Virus record (IMG/VR): IMGVR_UViG_3300010354_006477
Location: 1-60,512 of that record
DNA length: 60,512 bases
DNA from: a virus
Reading direction: 5' to 3' (one strand)
The translations under genes were made by a program, and so were the position numbers. The notes beneath the pieces are model-generated. The model did not search any database and was not told the origin of the DNA. It saw only the letters and a list, made by a program, of their open reading frames with translations. Shown piece by piece: positions 49,475 through 56,741 of the stretch; position 1 is the first letter of the stretch, and the number at the start of each line of letters is the position of its first letter.

Positions 49475-49883
49475 TTTGTGTGTAGTCACCTTTTCCTGGA
49501 ATAACATGTCTAACACCACCACGAGGATTAGCACAGTCCCCATCTTTGCGAAGAATCAAATGTATGTGCGGCCACATTACAGTTTGTCCTGCTGCTTCGC
49601 CATAGTTCATACCAACATTAAAGCCATCACATAATTCTTGATCAACAAACACCGCACCTTGCTTGACTGCGGCATTTAGACATTCGGCAATATTATCCAT
49701 GTCGTTGGTTTTTGGAACAAATAAGAAATGTCCTGCTTCGCTAACCGGAAAGCCGTCACGGAAAACAAGCATAGAATCATTTTCCTTAATTGGATCGCGC
49801 CATGGATGATCTTCTAATACAAAATGTTCGACATCAAACTTAATGGTCATTTCTGATTTCTTTTTTGAACTTTTTCTTTTCAT
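49449..49883 (-). CDS. HIT-family-like protein with altered triad
   Basis: The 144-residue protein has FLFVPKTNDMDNI, GFNVGMNYGEAAGQ and MWPHIHLILRKDGDC. The usual H-x-H-x-H of HIT hydrolases reads W-P-H-I-H here, so the first His is Trp while the middle, nucleophilic His and the third remain. A conserved R-x-x-GD follows. Family members hydrolyse nucleotidyl bonds such as diadenosine polyphosphates or AMP-conjugates. It overlaps the phosphoribosyltransferase gene by four bases. Confidence 0.75.
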   Translation of the reverse strand: MKRKSSKKKSEMTIKFDVEHFVLEDHPWRDPIKENDSMLVFRDGFPVSEAGHFLFVPKTNDMDNIAECLNAAVKQGAVFVDQELCDGFNVGMNYGEAAGQTVMWPHIHLILRKDGDCANPRGGVRHVIPGKGDYTQNVTNANTN

Positions 49884-50425
49884 ATTTCACCTGTAAATGG
49901 TTCTTCCCACGGAAACACAATCCATGGATCTTGCTCGGGGTCTTTAGTATGGACAGTGTAATCCATAGCATATTTAGAGTTGCTGGCCGGATTATCCCAT
50001 AGAGTGGCAAATCTTACATTACCGTTCCAAAGATTATCCCACGCTGGATCATTTGGCATACAACCTGATGGCCAATCCTTGACGATCCAATTAAATGTAG
50101 CGCCGCTGTCGTTGATATCGTCGACAATGAGAATATTTTTTCTTAGTGCCGGATTACTAGCACCAGGTAAGTCGTCAACTCGATGATAGCCAAATGCGTC
50201 CTCGGCCATACCAAGATCACTAACACATTCGCCGCCGTCACGGAGACTGACCTGTAGAGGCTTCATTGGTATGTTCATGAAGTTGCTTAATGCTACAGCC
50301 AAGGGCAAGCCACCGCGACTAACGCCTACAATGTAATCCGGTTGCCATTCTGATTGCCAAATTTGTCGTGCTAGTTCAATCACATCGCGATCAAACTGAC
50401 GCCAGGAATAATAAATCTTATTCAT
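49880..50425 (-). CDS. Phosphoribosyltransferase-family protein
   Basis: ATG 50425 gives 181 residues. YIVGVSRGGLPLAVALS is the PRPP-loop region and ILIVDDINDSGATF is the classical PRPP-binding motif with two acidic residues and an S-G-x-T. SLRDGGE in the flexible-loop position resembles xanthine-guanine phosphoribosyltransferases. It may salvage a purine base or 7-deazapurine, given the surrounding folE, queE and dpdA genes, but that is inference. It overlaps the small upstream gene by eight bases. Confidence 0.82.
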   Translation of the reverse strand: MNKIYYSWRQFDRDVIELARQIWQSEWQPDYIVGVSRGGLPLAVALSNFMNIPMKPLQVSLRDGGECVSDLGMAEDAFGYHRVDDLPGASNPALRKNILIVDDINDSGATFNWIVKDWPSGCMPNDPAWDNLWNGNVRFATLWDNPASNSKYAMDYTVHTKDPEQDPWIVFPWEEPFTGEI

Positions 50426-50564
50426 TGTTAACCTTGCAGTTACAGGGCCTGCGACCTTGATAGCAATCGCCAGCACAGCCAGGTTTAATAAAACCTTTGA
50501 ATGAAGCTAAAACTAGCAAAGCAAAGCCAATTAGTATTGTTAGTATTGACAGGAAGACAATCAT
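50418..50564 (-). CDS. Tiny membrane-anchored Cys-rich protein (48 residues)
   Basis: ATG 50564 overlaps the upstream TGA by four bases. The 48-residue product has one hydrophobic segment (MIVFLSILTILIGFALLVLA) followed by KPGCAGDCYQGRRPCNC, with four Cys in a short loop. Cys-rich endings of the type DCxQGRxCxC recur in small phage proteins as I remember them; a zinc- or disulfide-bearing periplasmic knob is plausible. Its stop overlaps the phosphoribosyltransferase start. Confidence 0.6.
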   Translation of the reverse strand: MIVFLSILTILIGFALLVLASFKGFIKPGCAGDCYQGRRPCNCKVNNE

Positions 50565-50911
50565 TTCTTAGTTTTCTTGGTTACTGTTTTCTTAGCTACT
50601 GGTTTTTTCTTAGCAGTTATTTTAGCAGCAGGAATGTTAGACTCAAATTTAAGAGTAGCAGCCTGCACATCGCGTAATAATGCTTCGTCGTCCCACTTTA
50701 GTTCTGTACGACCATCTGCCCATGTAGTTACAGTTAAGTGACTGCCTTTAACAATAACAGGATTTAGATCTGATTGTTTAATCTTGCTAGGCTTTTTACG
50801 AGCAGGCTTTTTGTCTTCAATGACTATGTCGGCAAAAGCATCGTTTAGTTCGTCAACTTGATCATCAAGCCAATCAGTTTTCTTAGAAGTTTTCTTTTTT
50901 GTTGCCATCAT
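50561..50911 (-). CDS. Lys-rich hypothetical protein
   Basis: The 116-residue protein has a basic N-terminus (TKKKTSKKTDW), a central folded part with HLTVTTWADGRTELKWDDEALL, and a Lys/Ala-rich repeat-like tail (KKKPVAKKTVTKKTKK). Such histone-tail-like ends suggest DNA binding or nucleoid association. It is coupled to both neighbours by four-base overlaps. Family not recognised. Confidence 0.62.
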   Translation of the reverse strand: MMATKKKTSKKTDWLDDQVDELNDAFADIVIEDKKPARKKPSKIKQSDLNPVIVKGSHLTVTTWADGRTELKWDDEALLRDVQAATLKFESNIPAAKITAKKKPVAKKTVTKKTKK

Positions 50912-51321
50912 TCTTCTCCATTAAATTCTTCACCAGTATCCTCGTTTATTAATTTAAGAGGACCAAAAATCCAATACTCTGATTCGTCGAGTGTCCAACC
51001 GTCTCCTTCGAGACCGTCAAAATAATCTTCATCCCATAGAGCTTCGATGCGCTCTTGTTCATCTTCATCCATGTCATCAGGCCAGGTCCATTCTTGCCAA
51101 CACCCGTCCATCATTTCTTCCATTTCCCACTCTTCTTCTTGACTGTACTGTTCCCAGCCATCCGGATTAGTAAGATCGATATCAGGCATGTCATCACTTT
51201 CGCAAGTCCATGTACCCCAACGGAAGCCTTCTTCCTTGATAATAGTAACGCCGTCTTTAGTCCAGAACTGTCGTTCAACAGCTGACTTTTTGTGTAGGTT
51301 AGTAATTTTCCAGATAGCCAT
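50908..51321 (-). CDS. Acidic Trp-rich protein, paralogue of 51656-52066
   Basis: The 137-residue protein begins MAIWKITNLHKKSAVERQFW and has WTKDG, MPDIDLTNPDGW, then a strongly acidic middle (EEEWEMEEMMDG), and YWIFGPLKLINEDTGEEF. All these landmarks are matched in the gene at 51656, so the two arose by duplication with a DUF805-like gene between them. Function unknown. Confidence 0.68.
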   Translation of the reverse strand: MAIWKITNLHKKSAVERQFWTKDGVTIIKEEGFRWGTWTCESDDMPDIDLTNPDGWEQYSQEEEWEMEEMMDGCWQEWTWPDDMDEDEQERIEALWDEDYFDGLEGDGWTLDESEYWIFGPLKLINEDTGEEFNGEE

Positions 51322-51324
51322 GAT

Positions 51325-51654
51325 TTAATCCCTCACTTGAGTCTTTAAACAACCAAATACAATCCATGGAATAATAGCTATATAAGGGATAAAAATAGCC
51401 GCTGTAAACCAAGGATTAATTCCAGCATCGCGACAACGCCTGGCAGTAGTTGCCATTACTACCCATGTTAGCGGAACGATTAGTAAAAATATAAACACAC
51501 CTATGGCAATTGTTCCGCTCGGACCAGATCCAACACTAATCAGTGTAGCAAGCATTACTACGGCAAAAAATACAAGGTACGCGACTATTTGAGTTCCCCA
51601 ATATTCCGATCTAGTTGCTTGTCCGTAAAAGCTAAAATATTTTTCTATGTTCAT
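51325..51654 (-). CDS. DUF805-family membrane protein
   Basis: The 109-residue protein has KYFSFYGQATRSEYWGTQIVAYLVFF at the N-terminus, the family's opening (F-x-G-x-x-x-R-x-E-Y-W). Three or four membrane segments follow, with ATTARRCRDAGINPWF between two of them, the conserved R-x-x-D-x-G-x-x-xW. DUF805 proteins are bacterial inner-membrane proteins of unknown function. It lies between two paralogous genes and is only a few bases from each. Confidence 0.78.
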   Translation of the reverse strand: MNIEKYFSFYGQATRSEYWGTQIVAYLVFFAVVMLATLISVGSGPSGTIAIGVFIFLLIVPLTWVVMATTARRCRDAGINPWFTAAIFIPYIAIIPWIVFGCLKTQVRD

Positions 51655-51655
51655 A

Positions 51656-52066
51656 TTACTCTCCTATCCATTGTTCGCCAGTGTCTTGATTAACAAGTTT
51701 TAGTTTACTATAGATTAGGTATTCGGTATTTGCCTTAACCCATCCGTCAGCAGCCATACCGGCATCTCCGTTGCTTTCCCATAGAAGCTTGATACGCTCT
51801 TGCTCGGCCTCAGGAGTGTTCACAGTAAACACCCATTTGTTCCATGCTTGATCAGTAGCAGAGTCTAGTTGCCAATTGTACTCGCTGTTAGTGATACTGT
51901 AACCAACTGGATTAGCTAGATCAACATTAGGTCGTTGATCACTTTGAACTGTCCAAAATATTTGCATCCAACATTGGTCACGCACAGCCTTAATGCCGTT
52001 TTTAGTCCACATTTGTCTTTCGATAGTATTTCTATCGTATTTGGTTGATAGCTTCCATGTTGCCAT
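51656..52066 (-). CDS. Paralogue of the 50908-51321 protein
   Basis: The 136-residue protein has MATWKLSTKYDRNTIERQMW, WTKNG, RPNVDLANPVGY, QERIKLLWES and SKLKLVNQDTGEQW, each matched in the gene at 50908. The acidic middle of that gene is absent here. The pair with an intervening membrane protein suggests a duplicated cassette. Family not recognised. Confidence 0.68.
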   Translation of the reverse strand: MATWKLSTKYDRNTIERQMWTKNGIKAVRDQCWMQIFWTVQSDQRPNVDLANPVGYSITNSEYNWQLDSATDQAWNKWVFTVNTPEAEQERIKLLWESNGDAGMAADGWVKANTEYLIYSKLKLVNQDTGEQWIGE

Positions 52067-52067
52067 T

Positions 52068-52427
52068 TTATTTCCTTAGTTCATCCATCATCCATTGATG
52101 AGCAGCATCCTTAAGGTAAGGATATTTTTTAGCAGTTTCTTCGTCATTGCTGACATCTACAATAAACTGCTTCATAAGTTTAACGACTTGAATCCAGTCA
52201 TTGACAGATATAGTTCCAGCCTTGGTAGTAATTTTGCCATCTAGATCAATCTGTAGTACAGGTTCAGCATTATTGCGTATTTGAAACGCCGACGAGTATT
52301 GCGTGGCACCACTAATAGCTCCTCCTGGTATTACTCCGATGTTACCTGTACCGCCATTGGCAATCATTGTGCCCACTGACACAGAGCTCTGCGGCCAATT
52401 CAGCGAAGATTGATTATAGATAGTCAT
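52068..52427 (-). CDS. Hypothetical protein with virion-like N-terminus
   Basis: The 119-residue protein has a Gly/Ser-rich start (TMIANGGTGNIGVIPGGAISG), AFQIRNNAEPVLQIDLDGKITTKAG, which resembles the beta-rich appendage modules of phage structural proteins, and a C-terminal helix (DWIQVVKLMKQFIVDVS). It may be a small structural or head-decoration protein, but no strong hallmark is present. It overlaps the next small gene by 14 bases. Confidence 0.55.
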   Translation of the reverse strand: MTIYNQSSLNWPQSSVSVGTMIANGGTGNIGVIPGGAISGATQYSSAFQIRNNAEPVLQIDLDGKITTKAGTISVNDWIQVVKLMKQFIVDVSNDEETAKKYPYLKDAAHQWMMDELRK

Positions 52428-52605
52428 TGTGCTGTGTTATACGCCAAGCACTGATGCCTTGCTTTTGCTTTTTTGTTTTAGAAGATTCAATGTAAGTAAT
52501 TCTAACTTCTACATTATTGTCTTCTAAAACTTCCATCAAACGATTAACTTCGGCAACATGATCCTTCAACTGATTGACAAGATCTTCAATAACAGGATCC
52601 TTCAA
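52414..52605 (-). CDS. Small coiled-coil hypothetical protein
   Basis: The 63-residue protein starts at a TTG preceded by GAGGTAAAA. It has a heptad-like helix (IEDLVNQLKDHVAEVNRLMEVLED) and a short VEVRITYIESSKTKKQKQ strand and basic tail. It lies two bases downstream of folE. Family not recognised. Confidence 0.55.
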   Translation of the reverse strand: MKDPVIEDLVNQLKDHVAEVNRLMEVLEDNNVEVRITYIESSKTKKQKQGISAWRITQHNDYL

Positions 52606-52607
52606 TT

Positions 52608-53288
52608 TTACCTCGCACAGTTATTGACAATGTTCATGAACTCTGCTCGAACAGCAGGCTCGTTCTTGAAGCAACCACCTAGCTTGCTGGTAACAGTTGA
52701 ACTACCAGTATCTTCGACGCCACGCGATTTCACGCAATAATGTTGAGCATCAATGACTACTGCTACATTTTCTGTTTCTAGAATGAAACTCAGTGCGTGA
52801 TAAATCTGCTCAGTTAGTCGCTCTTGAATTTGTGGACGCTTGCTAAAGTATTCTACAATGCGATTGATCTTGCTGAGACCTAGAACTTTTTGATTCGGTA
52901 TATAAGCTACAGTTGCCAAACCATCGATGACTACAAAATGGTGTTCGCAGTTGCTTTGAACATTGACATTGCGCTCAACAACCATCTCGTCATACTTCAT
53001 CTTGTTGTCTACTGTAGTGCATTTTGGAAATGCATCGTAGTCTAGACCCCAGAAGATTTCGTTGACATACATTTTTGCTACACGCTTGGGTGTTTCCATT
53101 AGACTGTCATCGTCTAGGTCGAGTCCTAGAACTTGCATAATATGGCTGAATGACTTTTCGATCTCTGCAATTTTATCTTTACGATCTAGTGCAGTTTGAA
53201 AAGTTGGAGTTTCTACTCCCATCTTAACTAGATGCTCGTGTACTCGTTGACCCAATTCTGGATCGGTTTTAGTTTTGTTATAAGACAT
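52608..53288 (-). CDS. folE: GTP cyclohydrolase I
   Basis: The 226-residue protein has the FolE sequence plan: PKRVAKMYVNEIFWGL, then SNCEHHFVVIDG with Cys and His for the zinc, YIPNQKVLGLSKINRIVEYFSKRPQIQERLT, and AQHYCVKSRGVEDTGS supplying the second zinc Cys. FolE makes dihydroneopterin triphosphate from GTP, the first step of both folate and 7-deazaguanine (queuosine-type) synthesis. In this context it should feed QueD and QueE. Tandem sigma-70 and T4-type late promoters lie directly upstream. Confidence 0.95.
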   Translation of the reverse strand: MSYNKTKTDPELGQRVHEHLVKMGVETPTFQTALDRKDKIAEIEKSFSHIMQVLGLDLDDDSLMETPKRVAKMYVNEIFWGLDYDAFPKCTTVDNKMKYDEMVVERNVNVQSNCEHHFVVIDGLATVAYIPNQKVLGLSKINRIVEYFSKRPQIQERLTEQIYHALSFILETENVAVVIDAQHYCVKSRGVEDTGSSTVTSKLGGCFKNEPAVRAEFMNIVNNCAR

Positions 53289-53349
53289 ATATGAATCCTT
53301 CCTTACTCGGATATGATAATTGAAATTTGTTACCGTTGTGTAACATATC

Positions 53350-53357
53350 TATTTATA
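53350..53357 (-). promoter_or_regulatory. T4-type late promoter core TATAAATA upstream of folE
   Basis: TATAAATA on the minus strand, 62 bases before the folE start. It sits a few bases downstream of the -10 of the sigma-70 promoter, so folE can be transcribed both early and late. Confidence 0.6.
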
Positions 53358-53359
53358 CT

Positions 53360-53388
53360 ACTATACAGGTTTATTTTGGTTTTGTCAA
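53360..53388 (-). promoter_or_regulatory. Sigma-70 promoter of folE
   Basis: TTGACA (53383-53388) and TATAGT (53360-53365) are 17 bases apart on the minus strand. The -35 overlaps the stop codon of the upstream gene. Unlike the promoters at 38-44 kb, the spacer does not begin CACAAAAT. Confidence 0.72.
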
Positions 53389-54308
53389 CCTCTTCGCCGA
53401 GGCGGCCTTACCACCGGCCCGCGAGGTATTTCATCTCGCCGGCGACGACCGGTAAGTGCTGATTTATTTTTCTCTGCTTCTTCCCGTTCGATTCGTTGGG
53501 CTTCTCGAATTTGATTATTGATCTCAACTTGAGTTTTGAGTAAACTCATATCAACATTTTTGGCTTCTGCCGAAGCTAATATAGCACTAACATCCTTAGG
53601 GAAACAAGCGCCAGCATAACCAACATCTCCGTTATCGCCGGGAACACGATAATGCGAGTCACCGAGCCTTAGGTCTTCTTTACATACTAATGCCATTTCG
53701 TCCCAATTTACACCCTGACTCTTACACCAATTGGCAAATTGATTATTAAAAATAACTTTGGTTGCTAGCCAACTGTTGGCATAGTATTTCATTGCAGCAG
53801 CCGATCCGATATCAGTTTTGACAATTCGGGCCTTAGTTTTGTAAGTTAAATCGCTAGTAATTACAAACTGAGCTATGGTATTAGCAACATTTGGATGACC
53901 GCCAATAACAATTAGTCTAGGATACATGTAGTCTTTAAGTGCATTGGCTGCGGTTAAAAATTCTGGCATATGAGCCAATTTAAATTTATATTTTTTATAA
54001 GGACCGCATTCTTTTTCGATACTAATATAAAATTCCGGAGGCGCAGTTGATTTGCAGATTACTATACCTTCGTAGTCTATCAGACTATCTAACACACCTT
54101 TCAATATACTGGTATCGCAACTGCCATCTTCTGCCATGGGTGTGGGCACACAGACATAAAGCCATCCCGTATTAGCCTTAATATCTTCAATAGTATATTG
54201 TTCCCATTCCTCTAGAGCATAGGGATCATTGATCATAATAGTGTTTCTATCATGACAATCTGCAATGGCTTTGCCTACATATCCATATCCAATAACGCCT
54301 ATTCTCAT
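53385..54308 (-). CDS. UDP-sugar/UDP-glucose dehydrogenase-like protein, short form
   Basis: The 307-residue protein opens RIGVIGYGYVGKAIAD, the NAD-binding Gly motif. It has VCVPTPMAEDGSCD, KSTAPPEF, HMPEFLTAANAL and YAGACFPKDVSAIL with the catalytic-position Cys and Lys. The family normally runs to 400-450 residues with a C-terminal UDP-binding domain; here only the N-terminal and central domains remain, followed by an Arg/Pro-rich tail (GRRRRDEIPRG). It may oxidise a different nucleotide-sugar or need a partner. It overlaps the cytidylyltransferase gene by four bases. Confidence 0.8.
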   Translation of the reverse strand: MRIGVIGYGYVGKAIADCHDRNTIMINDPYALEEWEQYTIEDIKANTGWLYVCVPTPMAEDGSCDTSILKGVLDSLIDYEGIVICKSTAPPEFYISIEKECGPYKKYKFKLAHMPEFLTAANALKDYMYPRLIVIGGHPNVANTIAQFVITSDLTYKTKARIVKTDIGSAAAMKYYANSWLATKVIFNNQFANWCKSQGVNWDEMALVCKEDLRLGDSHYRVPGDNGDVGYAGACFPKDVSAILASAEAKNVDMSLLKTQVEINNQIREAQRIEREEAEKNKSALTGRRRRDEIPRGPVVRPPRRRG

Positions 54309-54778
54309 TGTTTTAATTCTTTCATCATTTCTGCTTCGGTCACTCGACGACGAAGATTGCTACTGCTAAAACTGTGATCCCTACTGTTAAAAACTAACTC
54401 TATGCCACAATCGCCGCAAACATCTCTACCAGTAAAATTTTCGTTACGATACTCGATGCCAAGAATTCTTACATCAATTGGTAATGTCAATAGAATATCG
54501 ATTAAATCTTGTTCAGTTTCATAAACTACTATTTCGTCTACATAACGAACAGCCGCCAACTGTATTTGTCTTTCGACAATTGTTTGTACTGGCTTATTCT
54601 TAGTACCGGGACGATCGATAGTGGGATCAGTTTGTAAACCCGCAATTAAATAGTCACAATGATTCTTTGCTTCAGCTAACATAGCAACATGCCCTGCGTG
54701 TAGCAAATCAAAAGTACTAAAGGTTATACCAATTCGATAACCTTTTTGTTTAAGTTCGCGGATCTTATTAAATATCAT
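54305..54778 (-). CDS. Glycerol-3-phosphate cytidylyltransferase (TagD)-like nucleotidyltransferase
   Basis: The 157-residue protein has GITFSTFDLLHAGHVAML, with the H-x-G-H of the cytidylyltransferase superfamily, and KPVQTIVERQIQLAAV with the Arg of the second motif. TagD-type enzymes form CDP-glycerol; others make CDP-ribitol or ADP-heptose. The specific substrate cannot be chosen. It sits between a GT-B glycosyltransferase unit and the UDP-sugar dehydrogenase-like gene, in keeping with nucleotide-activated polyol or sugar supply. Overlaps of four bases on each side. Confidence 0.82.
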   Translation of the reverse strand: MIFNKIRELKQKGYRIGITFSTFDLLHAGHVAMLAEAKNHCDYLIAGLQTDPTIDRPGTKNKPVQTIVERQIQLAAVRYVDEIVVYETEQDLIDILLTLPIDVRILGIEYRNENFTGRDVCGDCGIELVFNSRDHSFSSSNLRRRVTEAEMMKELKQ

Positions 54779-55128
54779 GGACGATTGGGTTCTTCGACTG
54801 TTTCTTCCGGACCAGCCTTGACAAGTTCCTTAATAAATTCCAAATGCTTATATGCTTCATCTAGGCTTGGATATTTACTACGCAAAGCCTGCATTTCTAG
54901 TTCTTCACGCTTCTTTTGTTGTATCCAGTTATACATTTCCCATACATCTGGGCCGCTGGAATTCATTTCAACAGTGTTATCAATAGCCATCCAACTACCG
55001 CCACAACTAACTTCAAAGCGTTTTGTTGTACCATTCCATTGAACAGCACCTGTGACGCCAGGCAGATTGTAACTGCGATCAACTTGATACATTCCGGGCA
55101 TATTGCCTGTAAATTGAATCTTAATCAT
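54775..55128 (-). CDS. Hypothetical protein
   Basis: The 117-residue protein has a beta-rich first half (GMYQVDRSYNLPGVTGAVQWNGTTKRFEVSCGGSWMAIDN) resembling small phage beta-barrel or tail-tip modules. Its charged helical second half (YNWIQQKKREELEMQALR, DEAYKHLEFIKELVKAG) could mediate oligomerisation. It lies between sugar genes, coupled by small overlaps. Family not recognised. Confidence 0.58.
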   Translation of the reverse strand: MIKIQFTGNMPGMYQVDRSYNLPGVTGAVQWNGTTKRFEVSCGGSWMAIDNTVEMNSSGPDVWEMYNWIQQKKREELEMQALRSKYPSLDEAYKHLEFIKELVKAGPEETVEEPNRP

Positions 55129-56224
55129 TTAATACCTTCAATAAGTTACGAGCACTGAAAAAGTTTTTAGTTAGTGCTGCTGTTTGTTGACGAAGCAAGG
55201 ACAGCTTCGAATCGTAATGATCCATGTGTTGCATAATCACTCTGCATAGATCGGGTCGATAGACTGTGTAGGCATCAAAACTTTCGGTCCACTTGCTAGG
55301 ATATTTGAAAGTATCGAAATACATTTCTGTATAACTTAGTCGGTCTGGCACTAATGGAATAGCATCAACAATAGCACCTTCATAACAACTGATGCCTAGT
55401 GTTTCTTGTAAGTTGGCACTGAATACCATTTTCGCTTCACCTAGCAAGTTATGATATTCGTTCTTAGTTAACTGTTGATCTTGACAAACAACAAACTCAT
55501 ATTGTGGCAAATGATTCTTAAGATCCCTGAAGATATCAACTTGCTTTTCGGGTGCGATACGATGCGGAAACAGAATAAGATCACGCTTCTTCATGTTCTT
55601 ATATGGAGTCAATGTCTCATCCATATATTCCATGGGCCAGCCAGTGCGAACGATATTAGTACATTCGCCCCTTAATGCTTCCGAAACATGATCCTGTAGC
55701 CAAGGATTTTCTACCATTCCATCATTAAGTAATTTTTTAATAAACAGCTCAATATGAAAGTCAGTGGCAAAATAGTTATAGTCGAAACCACTAAAGAAAC
55801 TTTTCTCAGCATAGCGAACCCAAGGCTTGTCTCCTACAAGGCGACCTAAAAAGTCATGTGGATCATAACTACCGGCATGCCATAGGCCATGAGTAACTAC
55901 TGGAATGTTCAGTAGCTCGCTCATATACTTTAGGTTTATGATACCAGGATGCCATGCATCAGTGAAAAGAAAATGATCGCCTGGCTGTACTGATCCGGAG
56001 CAAAATAAGCGACCCATTTGCTCAACCTGTGCTGATTTGTATATATTAGTGCCGCCAAAATTAAGAAAGGCACCAGGAGTAGTGGCACTAGGAATATCCT
56101 CAGGACCACTGAGGACTTGAACTTGATGTCCTGCTTGTCTAAAAAGTTCGGGTACATGTTTCTTCCATTGTGCTGTGTAGCGTGTTTCTACCGCTTCTAA
56201 ATCAACTATGAATAGTTTAGTCAT
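55121..56224 (-). CDS. GT-B fold glycosyltransferase
   Basis: The 367-residue protein has WHPGIINLKYMSELLNIPVV and THGLWHAG in the acceptor half. The C-terminal half has ILFPHRIAPEKQVDIFRDL and then SANLQETLGISCYEGAIVDAIPLV, the nucleotide-sugar-binding E-x-x-G-x-x-x-x-E-A-type stretch of GT-B enzymes (GT4-like). Phages use such enzymes to glucosylate DNA or modify envelope sugars. Neighbouring nucleotide-sugar genes and dpdA make DNA or virion glycosylation plausible, but no target is proven. Confidence 0.75.
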   Translation of the reverse strand: MTKLFIVDLEAVETRYTAQWKKHVPELFRQAGHQVQVLSGPEDIPSATTPGAFLNFGGTNIYKSAQVEQMGRLFCSGSVQPGDHFLFTDAWHPGIINLKYMSELLNIPVVTHGLWHAGSYDPHDFLGRLVGDKPWVRYAEKSFFSGFDYNYFATDFHIELFIKKLLNDGMVENPWLQDHVSEALRGECTNIVRTGWPMEYMDETLTPYKNMKKRDLILFPHRIAPEKQVDIFRDLKNHLPQYEFVVCQDQQLTKNEYHNLLGEAKMVFSANLQETLGISCYEGAIVDAIPLVPDRLSYTEMYFDTFKYPSKWTESFDAYTVYRPDLCRVIMQHMDHYDSKLSLLRQQTAALTKNFFSARNLLKVLND

Positions 56225-56741
56225 CGATAGTTGTATCCTGTGTGTATTGATCCCAATAGGTAAACTTATCCTTGCTCATGAGTTCGTGTAAGTGATGAGT
56301 CCATACGCCGGGATTACTATGCCCCCAAGTTATATCATCTAACTTAAGAGTGGCGTTATAGTTAAGTTGTTTGATGTAAGGCAGTTTGACACTGATCATC
56401 GGAACAAAACGATCATGCTCACACCAGCCCGCCTCGAGTACACCTTCGATGTGTTCGACACCAAAGTCCAGTGTAACCCAATAGTTGGCTTCTAGACAGC
56501 CCCAAATAACTGCGTCCCATGGCTTGTATTCTTCTTGCGAGATAGATTTAGGTTTAAAACTTTGGCTGGTACCAAAGTAGATTTGTTTGATGTCAGGATC
56601 TCGTTCAGCTTGTTCTAGAATTTCTTCCAGAGGCGGAGTGCCTACAACAAACAAAGTTTTCATACCATAACAAATAGTATGTTCTACTTCGTAGCCAGTA
56701 AAATAAACTACATCTTGTCGTTCTTCAGTATTTAGAGCCAT
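56217..56741 (-). CDS. Hypothetical protein between sugar genes
   Basis: The 174-residue protein has VVYFTGYEVEHTICYGMKTLFVVG, ILEQAERDPDIKQIYFG, DAVIWGCLEANYWVTLDFGVEHIEGVLEAG and SVKLPYIKQLNYNATLKLDDI. The pattern of strands followed by helices fits a Rossmann-like domain. It overlaps the glycosyltransferase by eight bases and the dehydrogenase by 10. I do not recognise the family; the context suggests a role in the same pathway. Confidence 0.6.
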   Translation of the reverse strand: MALNTEERQDVVYFTGYEVEHTICYGMKTLFVVGTPPLEEILEQAERDPDIKQIYFGTSQSFKPKSISQEEYKPWDAVIWGCLEANYWVTLDFGVEHIEGVLEAGWCEHDRFVPMISVKLPYIKQLNYNATLKLDDITWGHSNPGVWTHHLHELMSKDKFTYWDQYTQDTTIDD

